Numbered from the stretch's first letter, positions 1-9,778 are shown. The stretch is DNA of 64,000 nucleotides from Marinimicrobium alkaliphilum (GCF_003259155.1 NZ_QGMQ01000001.1:124001-188000); one strand, 5' to 3'. Program-made: numbers and translations. The notes: a model not told the origin generated them from the letters alone.

Positions 1-815
1 AGCAGATCCCACAGCTTGCGTTTGTCCTCGCTGGGCATGAACGCGCCGAAGTAGACCGCTGAAATATCGGCACGCTCGAACGGACGGTCGTCGTACCAAA
101 GGCTGTCGTCGTTCTCGCGGCTGCTGGCTTCGTGTTCGGCATTGTGGAAGCAGCGCCATTCCTGCTCGGTACTGGCCAGTTGGGGCTTGACCAAAAATTT
201 GTCGCCAAAGCTGTGTTGCACTTTGGGTTGCTCGTTGTGCAGTACCGCGTTGAGCTGTTCCTTGAGCGAGCTGATTTCCGGGCGATTGGCCCGATATTCC
301 ACCGCGTGCGGCTCTTTGAGGTTGGTGTAACCGCCGCAGTGCATGCGGATCACGGCTCCCCGGTGGGAATCGGCAAAACGCTGCCAGCAGGCCAGGTTAT
401 CGGGCTTGGCGCTGAAGCTGACGATGCGCAAGTGACGGGTGAAGCGCCGCCAATCGGCCATCATTTCGTCGATGGCCTCCTGGCGCTTGTCGACCATGCG
501 CGCCATCAGGTCGCGCAGCACTTCCTCGGCCTCCTCCTGCGACGAAAACCGATCCTCGTCGCGCCAGCGGCGTACCACGGTGGTGAGCGGCGAGTTGCCC
601 ACGGGCGCGTCGCGCGAAAAAATCATCGCGGTGGCGGTCTGAATCGCGGCATCGAGAAGTGAGTGGGGATCAAAGGTCAGGGTGGTCCGGTGGTGGAGCT
701 CAAACGGATCGCCGAGCAGGTGCGGGGCGCTCCAGCGCAACCGCTGTGACTGAAGGATTTTCAGAGCGGTGTCGGCTGTGCAGTATTTCGAGAGCGTATC
801 GGGGTGATCAGCCAC
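1..815 (-). CDS. DUF2971 family protein (partial, 3' end outside window)
   Basis: The reverse strand reads open from a GTG at 815 to the window edge, about 271 codons, with a stop codon immediately upstream of the GTG. The N-terminus (KYCTADTALKILQSQRLRW...DPFE) is the typical opening of DUF2971 proteins, and CWQRFADSHRGAVIRMHC further in fits the same family. Members are uncharacterised cytosolic proteins often found near mobile or defence genes; nothing here shows a specific role. The C-terminus is cut off, so completeness cannot be judged. Confidence 0.7.
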   Translation of the reverse strand, partial: MADHPDTLSKYCTADTALKILQSQRLRWSAPHLLGDPFELHHRTTLTFDPHSLLDAAIQTATAMIFSRDAPVGNSPLTTVVRRWRDEDRFSSQEEAEEVLRDLMARMVDKRQEAIDEMMADWRRFTRHLRIVSFSAKPDNLACWQRFADSHRGAVIRMHCGGYTNLKEPHAVEYRANRPEISSLKEQLNAVLHNEQPKVQHSFGDKFLVKPQLASTEQEWRCFHNAEHEASSRENDDSLWYDDRPFERADISAVYFGAFMPSEDKRKLWDL

Positions 816-1030
816 TTAGCATCCTATGATTTTGTGTTTTGGGTATTGACGATCGAAACCTTCGCGCCACTGAAGGGGATAGCGGCGGTGAACAGCAAAA
901 GTTAAGCCCTGAGCGCCCATTTGTCCACCGTAAATTCGCCGATTCGCTTCCCCCGGTGCGGTCTATACCGCTAAAATAGCGCCCGAGTTTTCCACCCGTC
1001 AGATCAGCGGATAGCCGCTAAGGATAGAAT

Positions 1031-2047
1031 GTGAATTTTACCGGTGCCCATATTTTGTCCATTGCCCAGTTCGAGCGCGCCGACATCGAGCGAGTGTTTG
1101 CCGTCGCTGACAGCATGCAGCCCTACGCCTTGCGCCGGCGGGTAACGCGGGTGCTCGAGGGGGCCATTCTGGGCAATATGTTTTTTGAGGCCAGCACCCG
1201 CACACGCATCAGCTTTGGCTGCGCATTCAATCTGCTCGGTGGCGAGGTGCGCGAAACCACCGGCTTTGCCAGTTCTGCAATCTCCAAGGGTGAGTCTCTG
1301 CACGACACAGCACGCGTACTTTCGGGCTACAGCGATGTGATCTGCATGCGTCACCCGGTGTCTGGATCGGTCAAGGAGTTCGCTCATGCCAGCCGGGTGC
1401 CGGTGATCAACGGCGGTGACGGCGAGAACGAACACCCCACCCAGGCGCTGTTGGATCTGTACACCATCCGCAAGGAGATGGCCTCCCACGGTCGCGATAT
1501 CGACGGGCTGCGCATCGCCATGATTGGCGATCTCAAATACGGGCGCACCGTGCACTCCCTGTGCAAGCTGTTGTGCCTGTTTGATAACGTGCAGTTGACT
1601 CTGGTATCCCCCGGTGAGCTGGCTATGCCTGAGGCCATCGTCGAGCAGCTGCGTCAGGCCGGGCACTCGGTGACGATTACTGAGGATCTGCCCCAGAGTA
1701 TCGGCCATGTGGATATTGCCTACTCGACCCGGATTCAGGAAGAGCGCTTTGCCACCAAGGACGAAGCAGATCTGTACCGCGGGCGCTTCCGTCTCAATCA
1801 GGCCATCTACACCCAGTACTGTGAACCCAATACCGTGATTATGCACCCGCTGCCCAGAGACTCGCGTGCGGATGCCAATGAGCTGGACAATGACCTGGAT
1901 GAGAATCCCAATCTGGCCATTTTTCGTCAGGCAGACAATGGCGTGTTAGTGCGTATGGCGCTGTTTGCTCTGGTTCTTGACGTGGTCGAGCAGGTGGACA
2001 AATATGCCCGCGATGTCAATTGGTACAATTCACGGCGTAAGGTGTAA
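1031..2047 (+). CDS. pyrB: Aspartate carbamoyltransferase catalytic subunit
   Basis: Catalyses carbamoyl phosphate plus L-aspartate to carbamoyl-aspartate, the committed step of de novo pyrimidine synthesis in the cytosol. The 338-residue protein carries the carbamoyl-phosphate motif FFEASTRTRISF (about residues 51-62), ENEHPTQALLDLYT around residue 138, and HPLPR near residue 275. It resembles the E. coli type of catalytic chain. No pyrI regulatory subunit or pyrC lies next to it. The start is GTG at 1031 with AAGGAT about 5 bases upstream; an overlapping ATG at 1029 is in another frame. Confidence 0.93.
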   Translation: MNFTGAHILSIAQFERADIERVFAVADSMQPYALRRRVTRVLEGAILGNMFFEASTRTRISFGCAFNLLGGEVRETTGFASSAISKGESLHDTARVLSGYSDVICMRHPVSGSVKEFAHASRVPVINGGDGENEHPTQALLDLYTIRKEMASHGRDIDGLRIAMIGDLKYGRTVHSLCKLLCLFDNVQLTLVSPGELAMPEAIVEQLRQAGHSVTITEDLPQSIGHVDIAYSTRIQEERFATKDEADLYRGRFRLNQAIYTQYCEPNTVIMHPLPRDSRADANELDNDLDENPNLAIFRQADNGVLVRMALFALVLDVVEQVDKYARDVNWYNSRRKV

Positions 2048-2052
2048 TAACT

Positions 2053-3036
2053 GTGATGCGGGTGTGGTTTTTTGTAGTTGCGAGTCTGTGGTCAGCGTTG
2101 GCTGTCGCAGAGTTTGAGTTTACACGGGTACCCAGTGAAGAACTGACTCAGGCGGCGGAGGCCGATAGTCCGGCCCTCGATCTGGAAAAGTTGCGTTTGG
2201 CGTCGCTGGCCGCGGCGGCCGCACCGCTGGCCGAGGGGGAGCTACTGGTCGATAAGCGGGCCGACTGGGTGGTGCCCATCGCTTCGATCACCAAGGTGAT
2301 GACGGCACTGGTGGTGATGGACTCGGGGCAGCCGCTCGATGAATGGCTGGAAATTCTGCCGCGCGCCTACCCGGCACCGGCCAATGCCTATTCGCGCATT
2401 CGTATCGGTTCTCAGGCGACGCGACGCGACCTGTTGACGATAGCACTGATGTCGTCGGAGAACCTGGCCGCTTACCAGCTGGCGCGCCACTACCCGCAGG
2501 GGTACGCGGCTTTTATTCAGGCGATGAATGACAAGGCCCGGGAGCTTGGGATGCACAATACCCACTTTGTCGACTCTACCGGGTTGTCGGCTCAGAACAC
2601 TTCCACCGCCGCTGACCTGATCAAGTTGGTGCGCGCCGCTCACAGCCACCCGGAGCTGACCGACTTTTCTACTCGCACCTATCACCGGGTCAATTTCCGG
2701 AGCCCGCGTTATGGACTCGACTACGGCAACACCAATGTTCTGGTGCACCGGGCACGCTGGGATGTACAACTGAGCAAGACCGGGTATTTATCGGCCGCAG
2801 GCCGGTGCCTGGTCATGGTTGCCCAGGGTGACGGTGAGCCGCTGGTGTATGTGATGCTGGATTCGCTCGGTTCGCGTTCGCCGCTCGGCGATGCCGGGCG
2901 TATCCGCCGTTGGCTGGAAACCGGTGACAGTGGGCCCGTCGCGCAGTCGGCACGCCAATACGAGCGCGAGCGCTCGGCCAGCTACCAGCCGCCGAACCAG
3001 CCCCAGGTGATCCGTGCGCGCCGCTCAGTTGAGTAA
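2053..3036 (+). CDS. pbpG: D-alanyl-D-alanine endopeptidase, PBP7-like (S11 family)
   Basis: A periplasmic serine peptidase predicted to cleave cross-links in peptidoglycan. A signal peptide (residues 1 to about 19, ending ALAVA) precedes the S11 catalytic motifs: SITK (the serine nucleophile and lysine), SSEN (the SxN motif) and KTGY. The 327-residue length is close to E. coli PbpG. Start GTG 2053 or ATG 2056 are both possible, with AAGGTG at 2039-2044. It follows pyrB by 5 bases and overlaps the convergent cyclase gene by 12 bases at its 3' end. Confidence 0.88.
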   Translation: MMRVWFFVVASLWSALAVAEFEFTRVPSEELTQAAEADSPALDLEKLRLASLAAAAAPLAEGELLVDKRADWVVPIASITKVMTALVVMDSGQPLDEWLEILPRAYPAPANAYSRIRIGSQATRRDLLTIALMSSENLAAYQLARHYPQGYAAFIQAMNDKARELGMHNTHFVDSTGLSAQNTSTAADLIKLVRAAHSHPELTDFSTRTYHRVNFRSPRYGLDYGNTNVLVHRARWDVQLSKTGYLSAAGRCLVMVAQGDGEPLVYVMLDSLGSRSPLGDAGRIRRWLETGDSGPVAQSARQYERERSASYQPPNQPQVIRARRSVE

Positions 3037-4299
3037 TTCCTGTACCTTGCCGACCAGGGTGCCGGGGGTAAAGGGTGCGTCCAGATAATCTCTCACCATA
3101 TCGGTGTTCACTTCCCGGGGCAGCGCCAGGCTGTCCGCAATCAGTAGCAGCGGGATGCGCGCGGTTTTCGGGTTCTGAGCCAGCTGCAGCTGCAGCTTGT
3201 TGCTGAACTGATTCGCCAGCCGGCTTTCCAGAATGATCAGATCCGGGGAGGCGTCCAGCGCCATCTCCAGGCATTCGTCGGCCCGGTCACTGGTAAGGAT
3301 ATTACAGTGGGACTGCATGGCGTCCACGGAAGACTGTAAACGCTCATGGTCACTGTCGACAATCAACAGGGTTTTATGGGTCTCGACGTCGTCGACCTGC
3401 GCGTGGTTGCGCCCGGCGTGTTTGGTCTTGTAGAGCGCCCGATCGGCGTGTTTGATCAGGTCTTCCAGTGAATGGCGGCCGGTGCTTTCGCAGCAGGCGC
3501 CGCCGATACTGACGGTGACGACCGGGCACGTGGGCGACACCTCATGGCGTACCGCCAAAGCCGCCACGGCCTGGTTGATGCTGGTGGCCACCTCGTTGGC
3601 ACCGCTGCGCCCGGTTTCCGGCAGGACGACAATAAATTCCTCGCCCCCGTAGCGGCCGACAAGGTCCAGCGGGCGTTGCAGGCAGGCGCTGATGGCATCG
3701 CAGACCTGCTTCAGGCAGCGGTCGCCGGCGGGATGGCCATAGTGGTCGTTGTAGAGCTTGAAGTGGTCGACATCAATCATCAGGACTGACAGTGCGGTCT
3801 GCTGGCGCTCTGCTTGGGCCCAGAGCCGGTCGGCGCGTTCATTGAAGGTACGCCGGTTGAGCACCTGGGTCAGGCTGTCGCGTTCGCTCAGTGCCGCCAG
3901 CTCGGTGTTGAGTTGCTTGAGCTGATCGCGCATCTCGGTGATGCGCGCCATGGCCTGAATTTTCGCCTGTAAAATGGTTTGGCTGATCGGTTTGATCAGA
4001 TAATCGTCGCCGCCGGCTTCAATACCCTCGCGATAGCTCTCGTCTTCGTTGCGGCCGGTGACGAAGATGATTGGGATCCAATGATCGCCGAGCCATTCGC
4101 GAATCAGGCGGGTGGTTTCAAAACCGTTCAGACCGGGCAGTTCAACGTCCATGATAATCATGTCAACTGACGTATCTTCCAGCAGCTGCAGTGCCGCTTC
4201 GCCGGTCTGGGCGACGACCACCCGATGACCGGCATCGGTCATGTAGCGCGACATAGCATGGCGCAACGTGGCGCTGTCTTCAACGAGCAGGATATTCAT
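3025..4299 (-). CDS. Response regulator diguanylate cyclase, REC-GGDEF-REC
   Basis: Predicted to make the second messenger cyclic-di-GMP under phosphorelay control. The 424-residue protein has an N-terminal receiver with phospho-acceptor Asp in MIIMDVELPGLNG, a helical linker, a GGDEF domain with intact signature GGEEF and an I-site RPLD five residues upstream (product-feedback inhibition), and a C-terminal receiver-like domain. In the last domain the expected phospho-Asp is Glu (LIILESRL), so it probably cannot be phosphorylated. ATG 4299 is chosen because AAGGGA sits just upstream; a longer frame to 4371 lacks support. No cognate histidine kinase is adjacent. Confidence 0.9.
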   Translation of the reverse strand: MNILLVEDSATLRHAMSRYMTDAGHRVVVAQTGEAALQLLEDTSVDMIIMDVELPGLNGFETTRLIREWLGDHWIPIIFVTGRNEDESYREGIEAGGDDYLIKPISQTILQAKIQAMARITEMRDQLKQLNTELAALSERDSLTQVLNRRTFNERADRLWAQAERQQTALSVLMIDVDHFKLYNDHYGHPAGDRCLKQVCDAISACLQRPLDLVGRYGGEEFIVVLPETGRSGANEVATSINQAVAALAVRHEVSPTCPVVTVSIGGACCESTGRHSLEDLIKHADRALYKTKHAGRNHAQVDDVETHKTLLIVDSDHERLQSSVDAMQSHCNILTSDRADECLEMALDASPDLIILESRLANQFSNKLQLQLAQNPKTARIPLLLIADSLALPREVNTDMVRDYLDAPFTPGTLVGKVQELLN

Positions 4300-4543
4300 A
4301 GGGTCCCTTATCCGATGCCTGTTTATTGTTGGCGATAGTGTATCGGCTGGTGGCGTCGAAAGCCACTGCAACGGGTGCCGAAGAACGGTCCATTCAGGCC
4401 TTTCGCACGCCGCTTATCGGTTGGCGGGGCGACGTGCCCGGATTCCTGCCAAAACCCAGCCAGCAGTGGCATTTTAGGCCTTTTTTCGGTACATTGTGCG
4501 GCTATTTTCCCGGCTTGGCTCCCACAAGGTAACAGACCCTGCA

Positions 4544-5695
4544 ATGACCGATTTTGACGATATTCGCCCTTACCACGATCACGAAGTCCGCCCGGTGCTC
4601 GACCGCCTGCTGGCCGACCCGGAGTTGGCCGAGGCGGTTACGCGCCTGAAGTTTCCCCGCGCCAGCCGCCTGGTCGGTCCGCTGCTGCGTCCTCTGGTGC
4701 GTCGGGCTATGCGCCGTCAACTCGCGGGGGTGCAATCAGTATACGATTTTCAATTGGTCATCGAGAAGTATATGCGCACCATGCTCGAGACCACCACCTC
4801 GGGTTTGACCACGTCGGGCCTGGATCGGCTCGATCCTCAACAGGCGTACCTGTTTATCAGTAACCACCGGGACATCGCCATGGACCCGGCCTTTGTCAAC
4901 TGGACCTTGTATCACGCCGGGTTCAATACCTTGCGCATCGCGATCGGGGATAATTTACTGACCAAGCCCTATGTCTCGGACCTGATGCGGCTCAATAAGA
5001 GCTTTATCGTCAACCGCTCGGCCAAGGCGGCGCGGGAGAAGTTCAAGGCAGCCAAGAAACTGTCAGCCTACATTCACCATTCCATCGTCAACGACCGGGC
5101 CAATATCTGGATCGCCCAGCGCGAGGGGCGCGCCAAAGATGGCAAGGACAAAACCAACCCTGCGGTAATCGGCATGTTGACCCTGAGCAAGCCCAAGCCC
5201 GCGCCGTTGGCGGATTATGTGCATCAGCTCAATATTGTCCCCGTGTCGATTTCTTATGAATGGGACCCCTGCGACGCCGCCAAGGCGCGCGAGGTGTATC
5301 ACCAGCGCACCAGCGGCGGTTATCAAAAAGAGCAGCATGAGGACGTCAAAAGTATCGCTTTGGGCATATCCGGGCAAAAGGGCCGAGTGCACGTCGCTTT
5401 TGGCCGCCCCCTGCAGGGTGACTACAGTGACGATGACCAGGTAGTGAGCGAGATTGACCAGCAGATACTTGAGCACTACGTGTTGCAGCCTACTAACTGC
5501 TTCGCCTGGGAGCTTTTGCACGGCGAGGTGCCTCGAGTGACCTGGGGTCCCCACCGTGAGCCCTACGATCCGGCCGCACTCAGGGCCCAGCGGCACCAGT
5601 TTGAGCTGCGCATGCAGGCGATTCCTTCAGAGCAGCGCAGGCTTGCACTTGAGAACTACGCCAACCCGGTGGCCAGCAAGCTGGCGAGCGCCTGA
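4544..5695 (+). CDS. PlsC/glycerolipid acyltransferase-family protein
   Basis: A 383-residue protein with the acyltransferase signature FISNHRDIAMDPAF (about residues 103-116). The histidine-to-aspartate spacing is one residue longer than the textbook HX4D; from memory this HRDIxxD form recurs in a subgroup of the family, so it is probably not a defect. Expected to acylate a glycerolipid or related acceptor at the inner membrane; the true acceptor is not visible. ATG 4544 is preferred over GTG 4496, which would add a non-conserved-looking leader. dinG starts 8 bases after its stop, suggesting one transcript. Confidence 0.75.
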   Translation: MTDFDDIRPYHDHEVRPVLDRLLADPELAEAVTRLKFPRASRLVGPLLRPLVRRAMRRQLAGVQSVYDFQLVIEKYMRTMLETTTSGLTTSGLDRLDPQQAYLFISNHRDIAMDPAFVNWTLYHAGFNTLRIAIGDNLLTKPYVSDLMRLNKSFIVNRSAKAAREKFKAAKKLSAYIHHSIVNDRANIWIAQREGRAKDGKDKTNPAVIGMLTLSKPKPAPLADYVHQLNIVPVSISYEWDPCDAAKAREVYHQRTSGGYQKEQHEDVKSIALGISGQKGRVHVAFGRPLQGDYSDDDQVVSEIDQQILEHYVLQPTNCFAWELLHGEVPRVTWGPHREPYDPAALRAQRHQFELRMQAIPSEQRRLALENYANPVASKLASA

Positions 5696-5703
5696 GAACC
5701 TTT

Positions 5704-7830
5704 ATGCTGAATGATCAGGTCAAGGCACGCATCCAGTCCGCTTACCGGCAATTTTTGAACAGCAAGGAACTTCAGCCGCGTTACGGCCAGAAATTGATGA
5801 TTGCGGCGATTGCCCGAACCCTCGGTGCCATTGAGTTGGACGAGGAAGGTGTGCGCCAGAACGGTGGCCATGTGTGCGTACTCGAGGCGGGCACCGGTAC
5901 CGGAAAAACCGTCGGTTATCTGCTGCCGGCGCTGGCCGTGGCCAAGGCCATGAACAAAAAGCTGGTGATTGCCACCGCTACCGTGGCCTTGCAGGAACAG
6001 ATTATCGCCAAGGATCTGCCGGAGCTGCAGCGCACCACCGATCTGCCGTTCAACTTTGCGCTGGCTAAAGGTCGCGGTCGCTATCTCTGTCTGACCAAAC
6101 TCGACAATGTCCTCGCCGAATGTGAGAGCGGTCTGAATCCGACCCGGGCACTGTACGAGGACGAGCTGCCCAGCGTGACCGAAGAGGCGGTTAAAATTTA
6201 TCAGTCGATGGTTGATGCCCTGGCGGCCAACCGCTGGAATGGCGAGCGCGATACCTGGCCGGAAGAGCTGGAGCAGACCCAGTGGCAGCGGGTCACCACA
6301 GATCACCGTCAGTGCACCGGCCGGCGCTGTTCCAATGTCTCCGCCTGCAGCTTCTTCAAGGCCAGAGACCAGATTGGCAGTGTCGACTGTATTGTGACTA
6401 ACCACGACCTGGTGCTCGCGGATCTGGCGCTGGGCGGCGGCGCAATACTGCCCGATCCGGCGGACACGATTTACGTTTTTGATGAGGGTCACCACCTGCC
6501 GGTCAAGGCGCTCAATCATTTCGCTCATCAGAGCCGAATGCTCGGCACCAGCCGCTGGCTGGAACAGTGCAATCGGGCGCTGGACGCCACCTTGGGGGAG
6601 CTCAGTGGCGCGGGCAATATCGACCGCTACGGTGAGCAATTGCCCGCCGCCTTGATGGATTGCAAGCAGCGTCTGGATCAGCTTTATCCGCAGTTCGACG
6701 CCCTGGTGCAGACTCTGGCCCTGGACGACCGCCAGAGTCACTATCGCTTTGAGAACGGCGTGGTTCCGCGGGAGATACTCCTGCAGGCGGTGGAGTTGCA
6801 TCGGGGCTTTGATCGATTGAGTGAGCTGCTCAACAAAATGGTCAAGGAGGTGGGCGAGGCCATGGAAGACGCGCATTGTCCGGTGCCCAAGGTAGACCTG
6901 GAGCGCCACTACCCGGCGCTCGGCAGCTGGCAGGCCCGGGCTGAGGTCAACCGCGAACTGTGGGCGAGCTACGCTACGCCCGATCCGAAAGGTGCCGTAC
7001 CCCGGGCGCGCTGGTTGACCCTGGCTGACCGTCAGGGCGCGATGGATATCGAAGTGTGTTCGAGCCCGATACTGGCCGCGCGCACGCTGGAGTATTCACT
7101 CTGGAATGAGTGCTGCGGTGCGGTCGTGACCTCGGCGACGCTCACCGCGCTGGGGCGCTTCGATCGCTTTGCGATGCGCGCCGGAACGCCCAAAGACAGC
7201 CACTACGAAGCGGTGCCCAGCCCCTTTGATTTCAGCCGTTCGACCCTCGAGGTGCCCGGGTGGGCGGTGGAGGCAAATGATGCTCGGGCCCACACCGAAT
7301 CCCTGGTTGAGCACCTGCCTGACTGGTTGGCCAAGGACGATGCAAGCCTGGTGCTGTTTTCCTCGCGCCGGCAGATGCTCGACGTCTTTGATGGCTTGCC
7401 GGGCAGCTGGCGTGAGCGAGTGATCGTCCAGGGCGACAAGTCCAAACAGGCAATGCTCACAGAACATCGCAAGCGTATTGATGCGGGCCAGAACAGTGTC
7501 ATCTTTGGTCTCGCGAGTTTTGCCGAAGGCGTGGATTTACCCGGCGACTATTGCCAGCATGTGATTATTGCCAAGTTGCCCTTTGCGGTGCCCGACGACC
7601 CGATCGAGGCGGCTTTGTCCGAGTGGGTAGAAGCCCAGGGGCGCAACCCTTTTATGGAAATTACTGTGCCCGATGCCTCGTTGCGGCTGATTCAGGCCTG
7701 CGGGCGACTGGTGCGCACCGAGTCAGATACCGGGCGGGTGAGCTTGCTCGATCGGCGGATTTTGACTAAACGTTATGGTAAGGCACTGCTTAAAGCCCTA
7801 CCGCCTTTCACTCAGGTGATTCATCGATGA
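5704..7830 (+). CDS. dinG: ATP-dependent DNA helicase DinG
   Basis: Superfamily 2 5'-3' helicase with an iron-sulphur cluster, acting on R-loops and damaged DNA. The 708-residue protein shows Walker A EAGTGTGKT (about residues 61-69), the DEAH-box variant DEGHH, and four cluster cysteines: one in GRYLC and three in QCTGRRCSNVSAC. C-terminal helicase motifs VTSATL, SFAEGVDLPGD and QACGRLVR are present. Length and order match E. coli DinG. Its stop overlaps the yqcC start (ATGA). Confidence 0.95.
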   Translation: MLNDQVKARIQSAYRQFLNSKELQPRYGQKLMIAAIARTLGAIELDEEGVRQNGGHVCVLEAGTGTGKTVGYLLPALAVAKAMNKKLVIATATVALQEQIIAKDLPELQRTTDLPFNFALAKGRGRYLCLTKLDNVLAECESGLNPTRALYEDELPSVTEEAVKIYQSMVDALAANRWNGERDTWPEELEQTQWQRVTTDHRQCTGRRCSNVSACSFFKARDQIGSVDCIVTNHDLVLADLALGGGAILPDPADTIYVFDEGHHLPVKALNHFAHQSRMLGTSRWLEQCNRALDATLGELSGAGNIDRYGEQLPAALMDCKQRLDQLYPQFDALVQTLALDDRQSHYRFENGVVPREILLQAVELHRGFDRLSELLNKMVKEVGEAMEDAHCPVPKVDLERHYPALGSWQARAEVNRELWASYATPDPKGAVPRARWLTLADRQGAMDIEVCSSPILAARTLEYSLWNECCGAVVTSATLTALGRFDRFAMRAGTPKDSHYEAVPSPFDFSRSTLEVPGWAVEANDARAHTESLVEHLPDWLAKDDASLVLFSSRRQMLDVFDGLPGSWRERVIVQGDKSKQAMLTEHRKRIDAGQNSVIFGLASFAEGVDLPGDYCQHVIIAKLPFAVPDDPIEAALSEWVEAQGRNPFMEITVPDASLRLIQACGRLVRTESDTGRVSLLDRRILTKRYGKALLKALPPFTQVIHR

Positions 7831-8150
7831 GCGACAAACATCTACAATTGGCGTCCATTCTGATGGACATTGAAAAAGAGCTGCGAGACTTGGAACTGTG
7901 GCAGCGGCATACGCCTGCGTCCGACAAGCTCGACAGCATGCAACCCTTTGCAATCGATACCCTGACCTTTCCCCAGTGGTTGCAGTTTATTTTTATTCCC
8001 CGGGCCTATGAGCTGATCGAGGCGCGCGCGCCGCTACCCCGCAACTGCGGTATTGCACCGATGGCCGAAGAATACTTTCGCAGCCTGGAGATCAACAGCG
8101 ACACACTGATTATTCACCTGCGGGTTGTGGATCAGGTGCTGGCGGGTTGA
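7827..8150 (+). CDS. yqcC: YqcC family protein
   Basis: A 107-residue soluble protein matching the YqcC family: N-terminal helices, then the conserved stretch MQPFAIDTLTFPQWLQFIFIP and LPRNCGIAPMAEEYF. Function is not established. It is translationally coupled to dinG through an ATGA overlap, so the two are almost certainly co-expressed. Its 3' end overlaps the convergent ldhA gene by about 41 bases, which leaves no room for a terminator between them. Confidence 0.88.
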   Translation: MSDKHLQLASILMDIEKELRDLELWQRHTPASDKLDSMQPFAIDTLTFPQWLQFIFIPRAYELIEARAPLPRNCGIAPMAEEYFRSLEINSDTLIIHLRVVDQVLAG

Positions 8151-9132
8151 CCAGCCAAACCTTGTCCAGTTTCTGCTGTTCAAAAAAAGTGATGTTGGCG
8201 AGGGTAATCCGGGCAATGGCAGTGAGCGCCTCGTGAGTAAAGAAGGCCTGATGGCCGGTAACCACAACGTTGGGGAAGGTCATTAGCCGGGCGAAGACAT
8301 CGTCTTGCAGCAAGTGGTTGGAGTGATCCTCAAAAAAGATATCGGCCTCCTCCTCGTACACATCCAGCCCCATATACCCGATTTTGCGCTGTTTGAGAGC
8401 GCTGATTGCAGCCTTGGTATCAATCAGGGCGCCGCGTCCGGTGTTGATGATCATCACGCCGTCCTTCATCAGTGCGATAGACTGGGCGTCAATCAGGTGG
8501 TGAGTCGCGTCATTGAGCGGGCAGTGCAGGGAGATGATATCCGCCTGCGCCCAAATAGCTTCAAGGCTCAGGTAGTCCACGCCTCGGGCCGTCAGCTCGC
8601 TGTTGGGGAAAGGGTCGTAGGCGACAACCCGGCAGCCGATGCCGAGCATGATCTGCGCAAAGGTCTGCCCGATTTTACCGGTACCGATCACCGCCACGGT
8701 CTTGCCCACCAAATCAAACCCGAGCAGGCCATTCAGGGAGTAGTCGTTTTCACGCACCCGGTTGTAGGCTCGGTGCAAATTGCGGTTGAGCATCAGTATC
8801 AAGGCCAACGCGTGCTCTGCCACGGCGTGGGGCGAGTATTCCGGGACTCGGGCTACGGTAATACCCAATTCGGCTGCGGCCAACAAGTCGACCTGGTTGA
8901 AGCCCGCACAGCGCAGCGCCACCAAGCGTACCCCGTGTTCCGCCAACTGGTTCAGCGTATCCCGGTCGAGATTATCATTCACGAAGCCGCACACCGCGTC
9001 GCAGCCCTGGGCGAGCAGGGCGGTGTCGCGGTTCAGTGGCGGCATGTGGAAAACCAGTTCGTGTTGTCCCTGGTTAGCGCGCTCCAAAAAATCCTGATCG
9101 TAGGGCTTACTGCTGAATACGGCTACCTTCAC
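8110..9132 (-). CDS. ldhA: D-lactate dehydrogenase (NAD-dependent, fermentative type)
   Basis: Interconverts pyruvate and D-lactate with NADH. The 340-residue sequence tracks E. coli LdhA closely: N-terminal KVAVFSSKPYDQ, LRCAGFNQVDL with the substrate-binding Arg, the Rossmann motif VIGTGKIGQ, SLHCPL, and catalytic His in TGHQAFFT. GTG 9132 is the start because the family begins at this lysine-valine-alanine stretch; upstream in-frame sequence up to 9309 is not family-like. With the FNR-type regulator at 25680 it suggests some anaerobic metabolism, although no FNR box was identified here. Confidence 0.9.
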   Translation of the reverse strand: MKVAVFSSKPYDQDFLERANQGQHELVFHMPPLNRDTALLAQGCDAVCGFVNDNLDRDTLNQLAEHGVRLVALRCAGFNQVDLLAAAELGITVARVPEYSPHAVAEHALALILMLNRNLHRAYNRVRENDYSLNGLLGFDLVGKTVAVIGTGKIGQTFAQIMLGIGCRVVAYDPFPNSELTARGVDYLSLEAIWAQADIISLHCPLNDATHHLIDAQSIALMKDGVMIINTGRGALIDTKAAISALKQRKIGYMGLDVYEEEADIFFEDHSNHLLQDDVFARLMTFPNVVVTGHQAFFTHEALTAIARITLANITFFEQQKLDKVWLVNPPAPDPQPAGE

Positions 9133-9158
9133 ACTGGGGCCTCGCGTTGCTCGGTGGG

Positions 9159-9629
9159 CTACGCGCCCATTTGGGATTGCAGGTAATTCTGCAAGCCGAC
9201 AGATTTGATCAAGCCCAGTTGGGTTTCCAGCCAATCCACATGCTCTTCTTCTGAAGTCAGAATCTGCTCCAGCAGCTCGCGACTGCCGTAGTCCTTGACC
9301 GATTCGCACAGCTCAATGCCTTCGCGCAGGTCGGGAATGGCCTTGAGTTCGATTTTGAGGTCGCACTGGAGCATTTCTTCGGGATTTTCGCCGATATGCA
9401 GACGACCGAGGTCTTGCAGGTTGGGCAAGCCCTCGAGAAACAGGATGCGCTCAATCAGCAGATCCGCGTGTTTCATCTCGTCGATGGACTCCTCGTATTC
9501 CTTGTCGGCCAGGATTTTGAGACCCATATCCTTGTACATGCGTGCGTGCAGGAAGTACTGATTGATGGCAACGAGCTCGTTGGCCAGCGCCTGGTTCAGG
9601 CAGGCGATGATTTTGGGGTCACCTTTCAT
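9159..9629 (-). CDS. bfr: Bacterioferritin
   Basis: Iron-storage protein forming a 24-subunit haem-containing shell. In this 156-residue chain the ferroxidase ligands Glu18, Glu51 and His54 are visible, with Glu and His in SEEEHVDW completing the centre, and the haem-ligand Met52 is present, so this is the haem-binding ferroxidase type. Start ATG 9629 has GGAGAGG upstream. bfd lies upstream on the same strand, but each gene has its own promoter-like sequence. Confidence 0.96.
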   Translation of the reverse strand: MKGDPKIIACLNQALANELVAINQYFLHARMYKDMGLKILADKEYEESIDEMKHADLLIERILFLEGLPNLQDLGRLHIGENPEEMLQCDLKIELKAIPDLREGIELCESVKDYGSRELLEQILTSEEEHVDWLETQLGLIKSVGLQNYLQSQMGA

Positions 9630-9661
9630 GATGAAATCCTCTCCGGGTTGCAATGATCTCA

Positions 9662-9690
9662 AGTCTGGTCCGAGGAGGTGCGGCTGTCAA
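9662..9690 (-). promoter_or_regulatory. Predicted sigma-70 promoter of bfr
   Basis: Reading the minus strand, a perfect -35 TTGACA (9690-9685) is followed after 17 bases by CAGACT (9667-9662) as a weak -10, about 33 bases upstream of the bfr start. The -10 matches only three consensus positions. No convincing Fur box overlaps it. Confidence 0.45.
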
Positions 9691-9778
9691 GCGCGTCAGC
9701 GCCTAAGCCACTGTCAGGGAAGGAAAAACAATTCAATGGCAAGTGATTCTTGTTTCCTGGCAGGTCGCCTGAGGACCC

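Noticed and set aside
4544-5695. Defective acyltransferase because of HX5D spacing
   Set aside because: The longer His-to-Asp spacing seems to recur in a recognised subgroup with HRDIxxD, so it is not evidence of inactivation.
5656-6909. 417-codon minus-strand frame
   Set aside because: Lies antisense to dinG, which has clear helicase and cluster motifs; no family features in the antisense translation.
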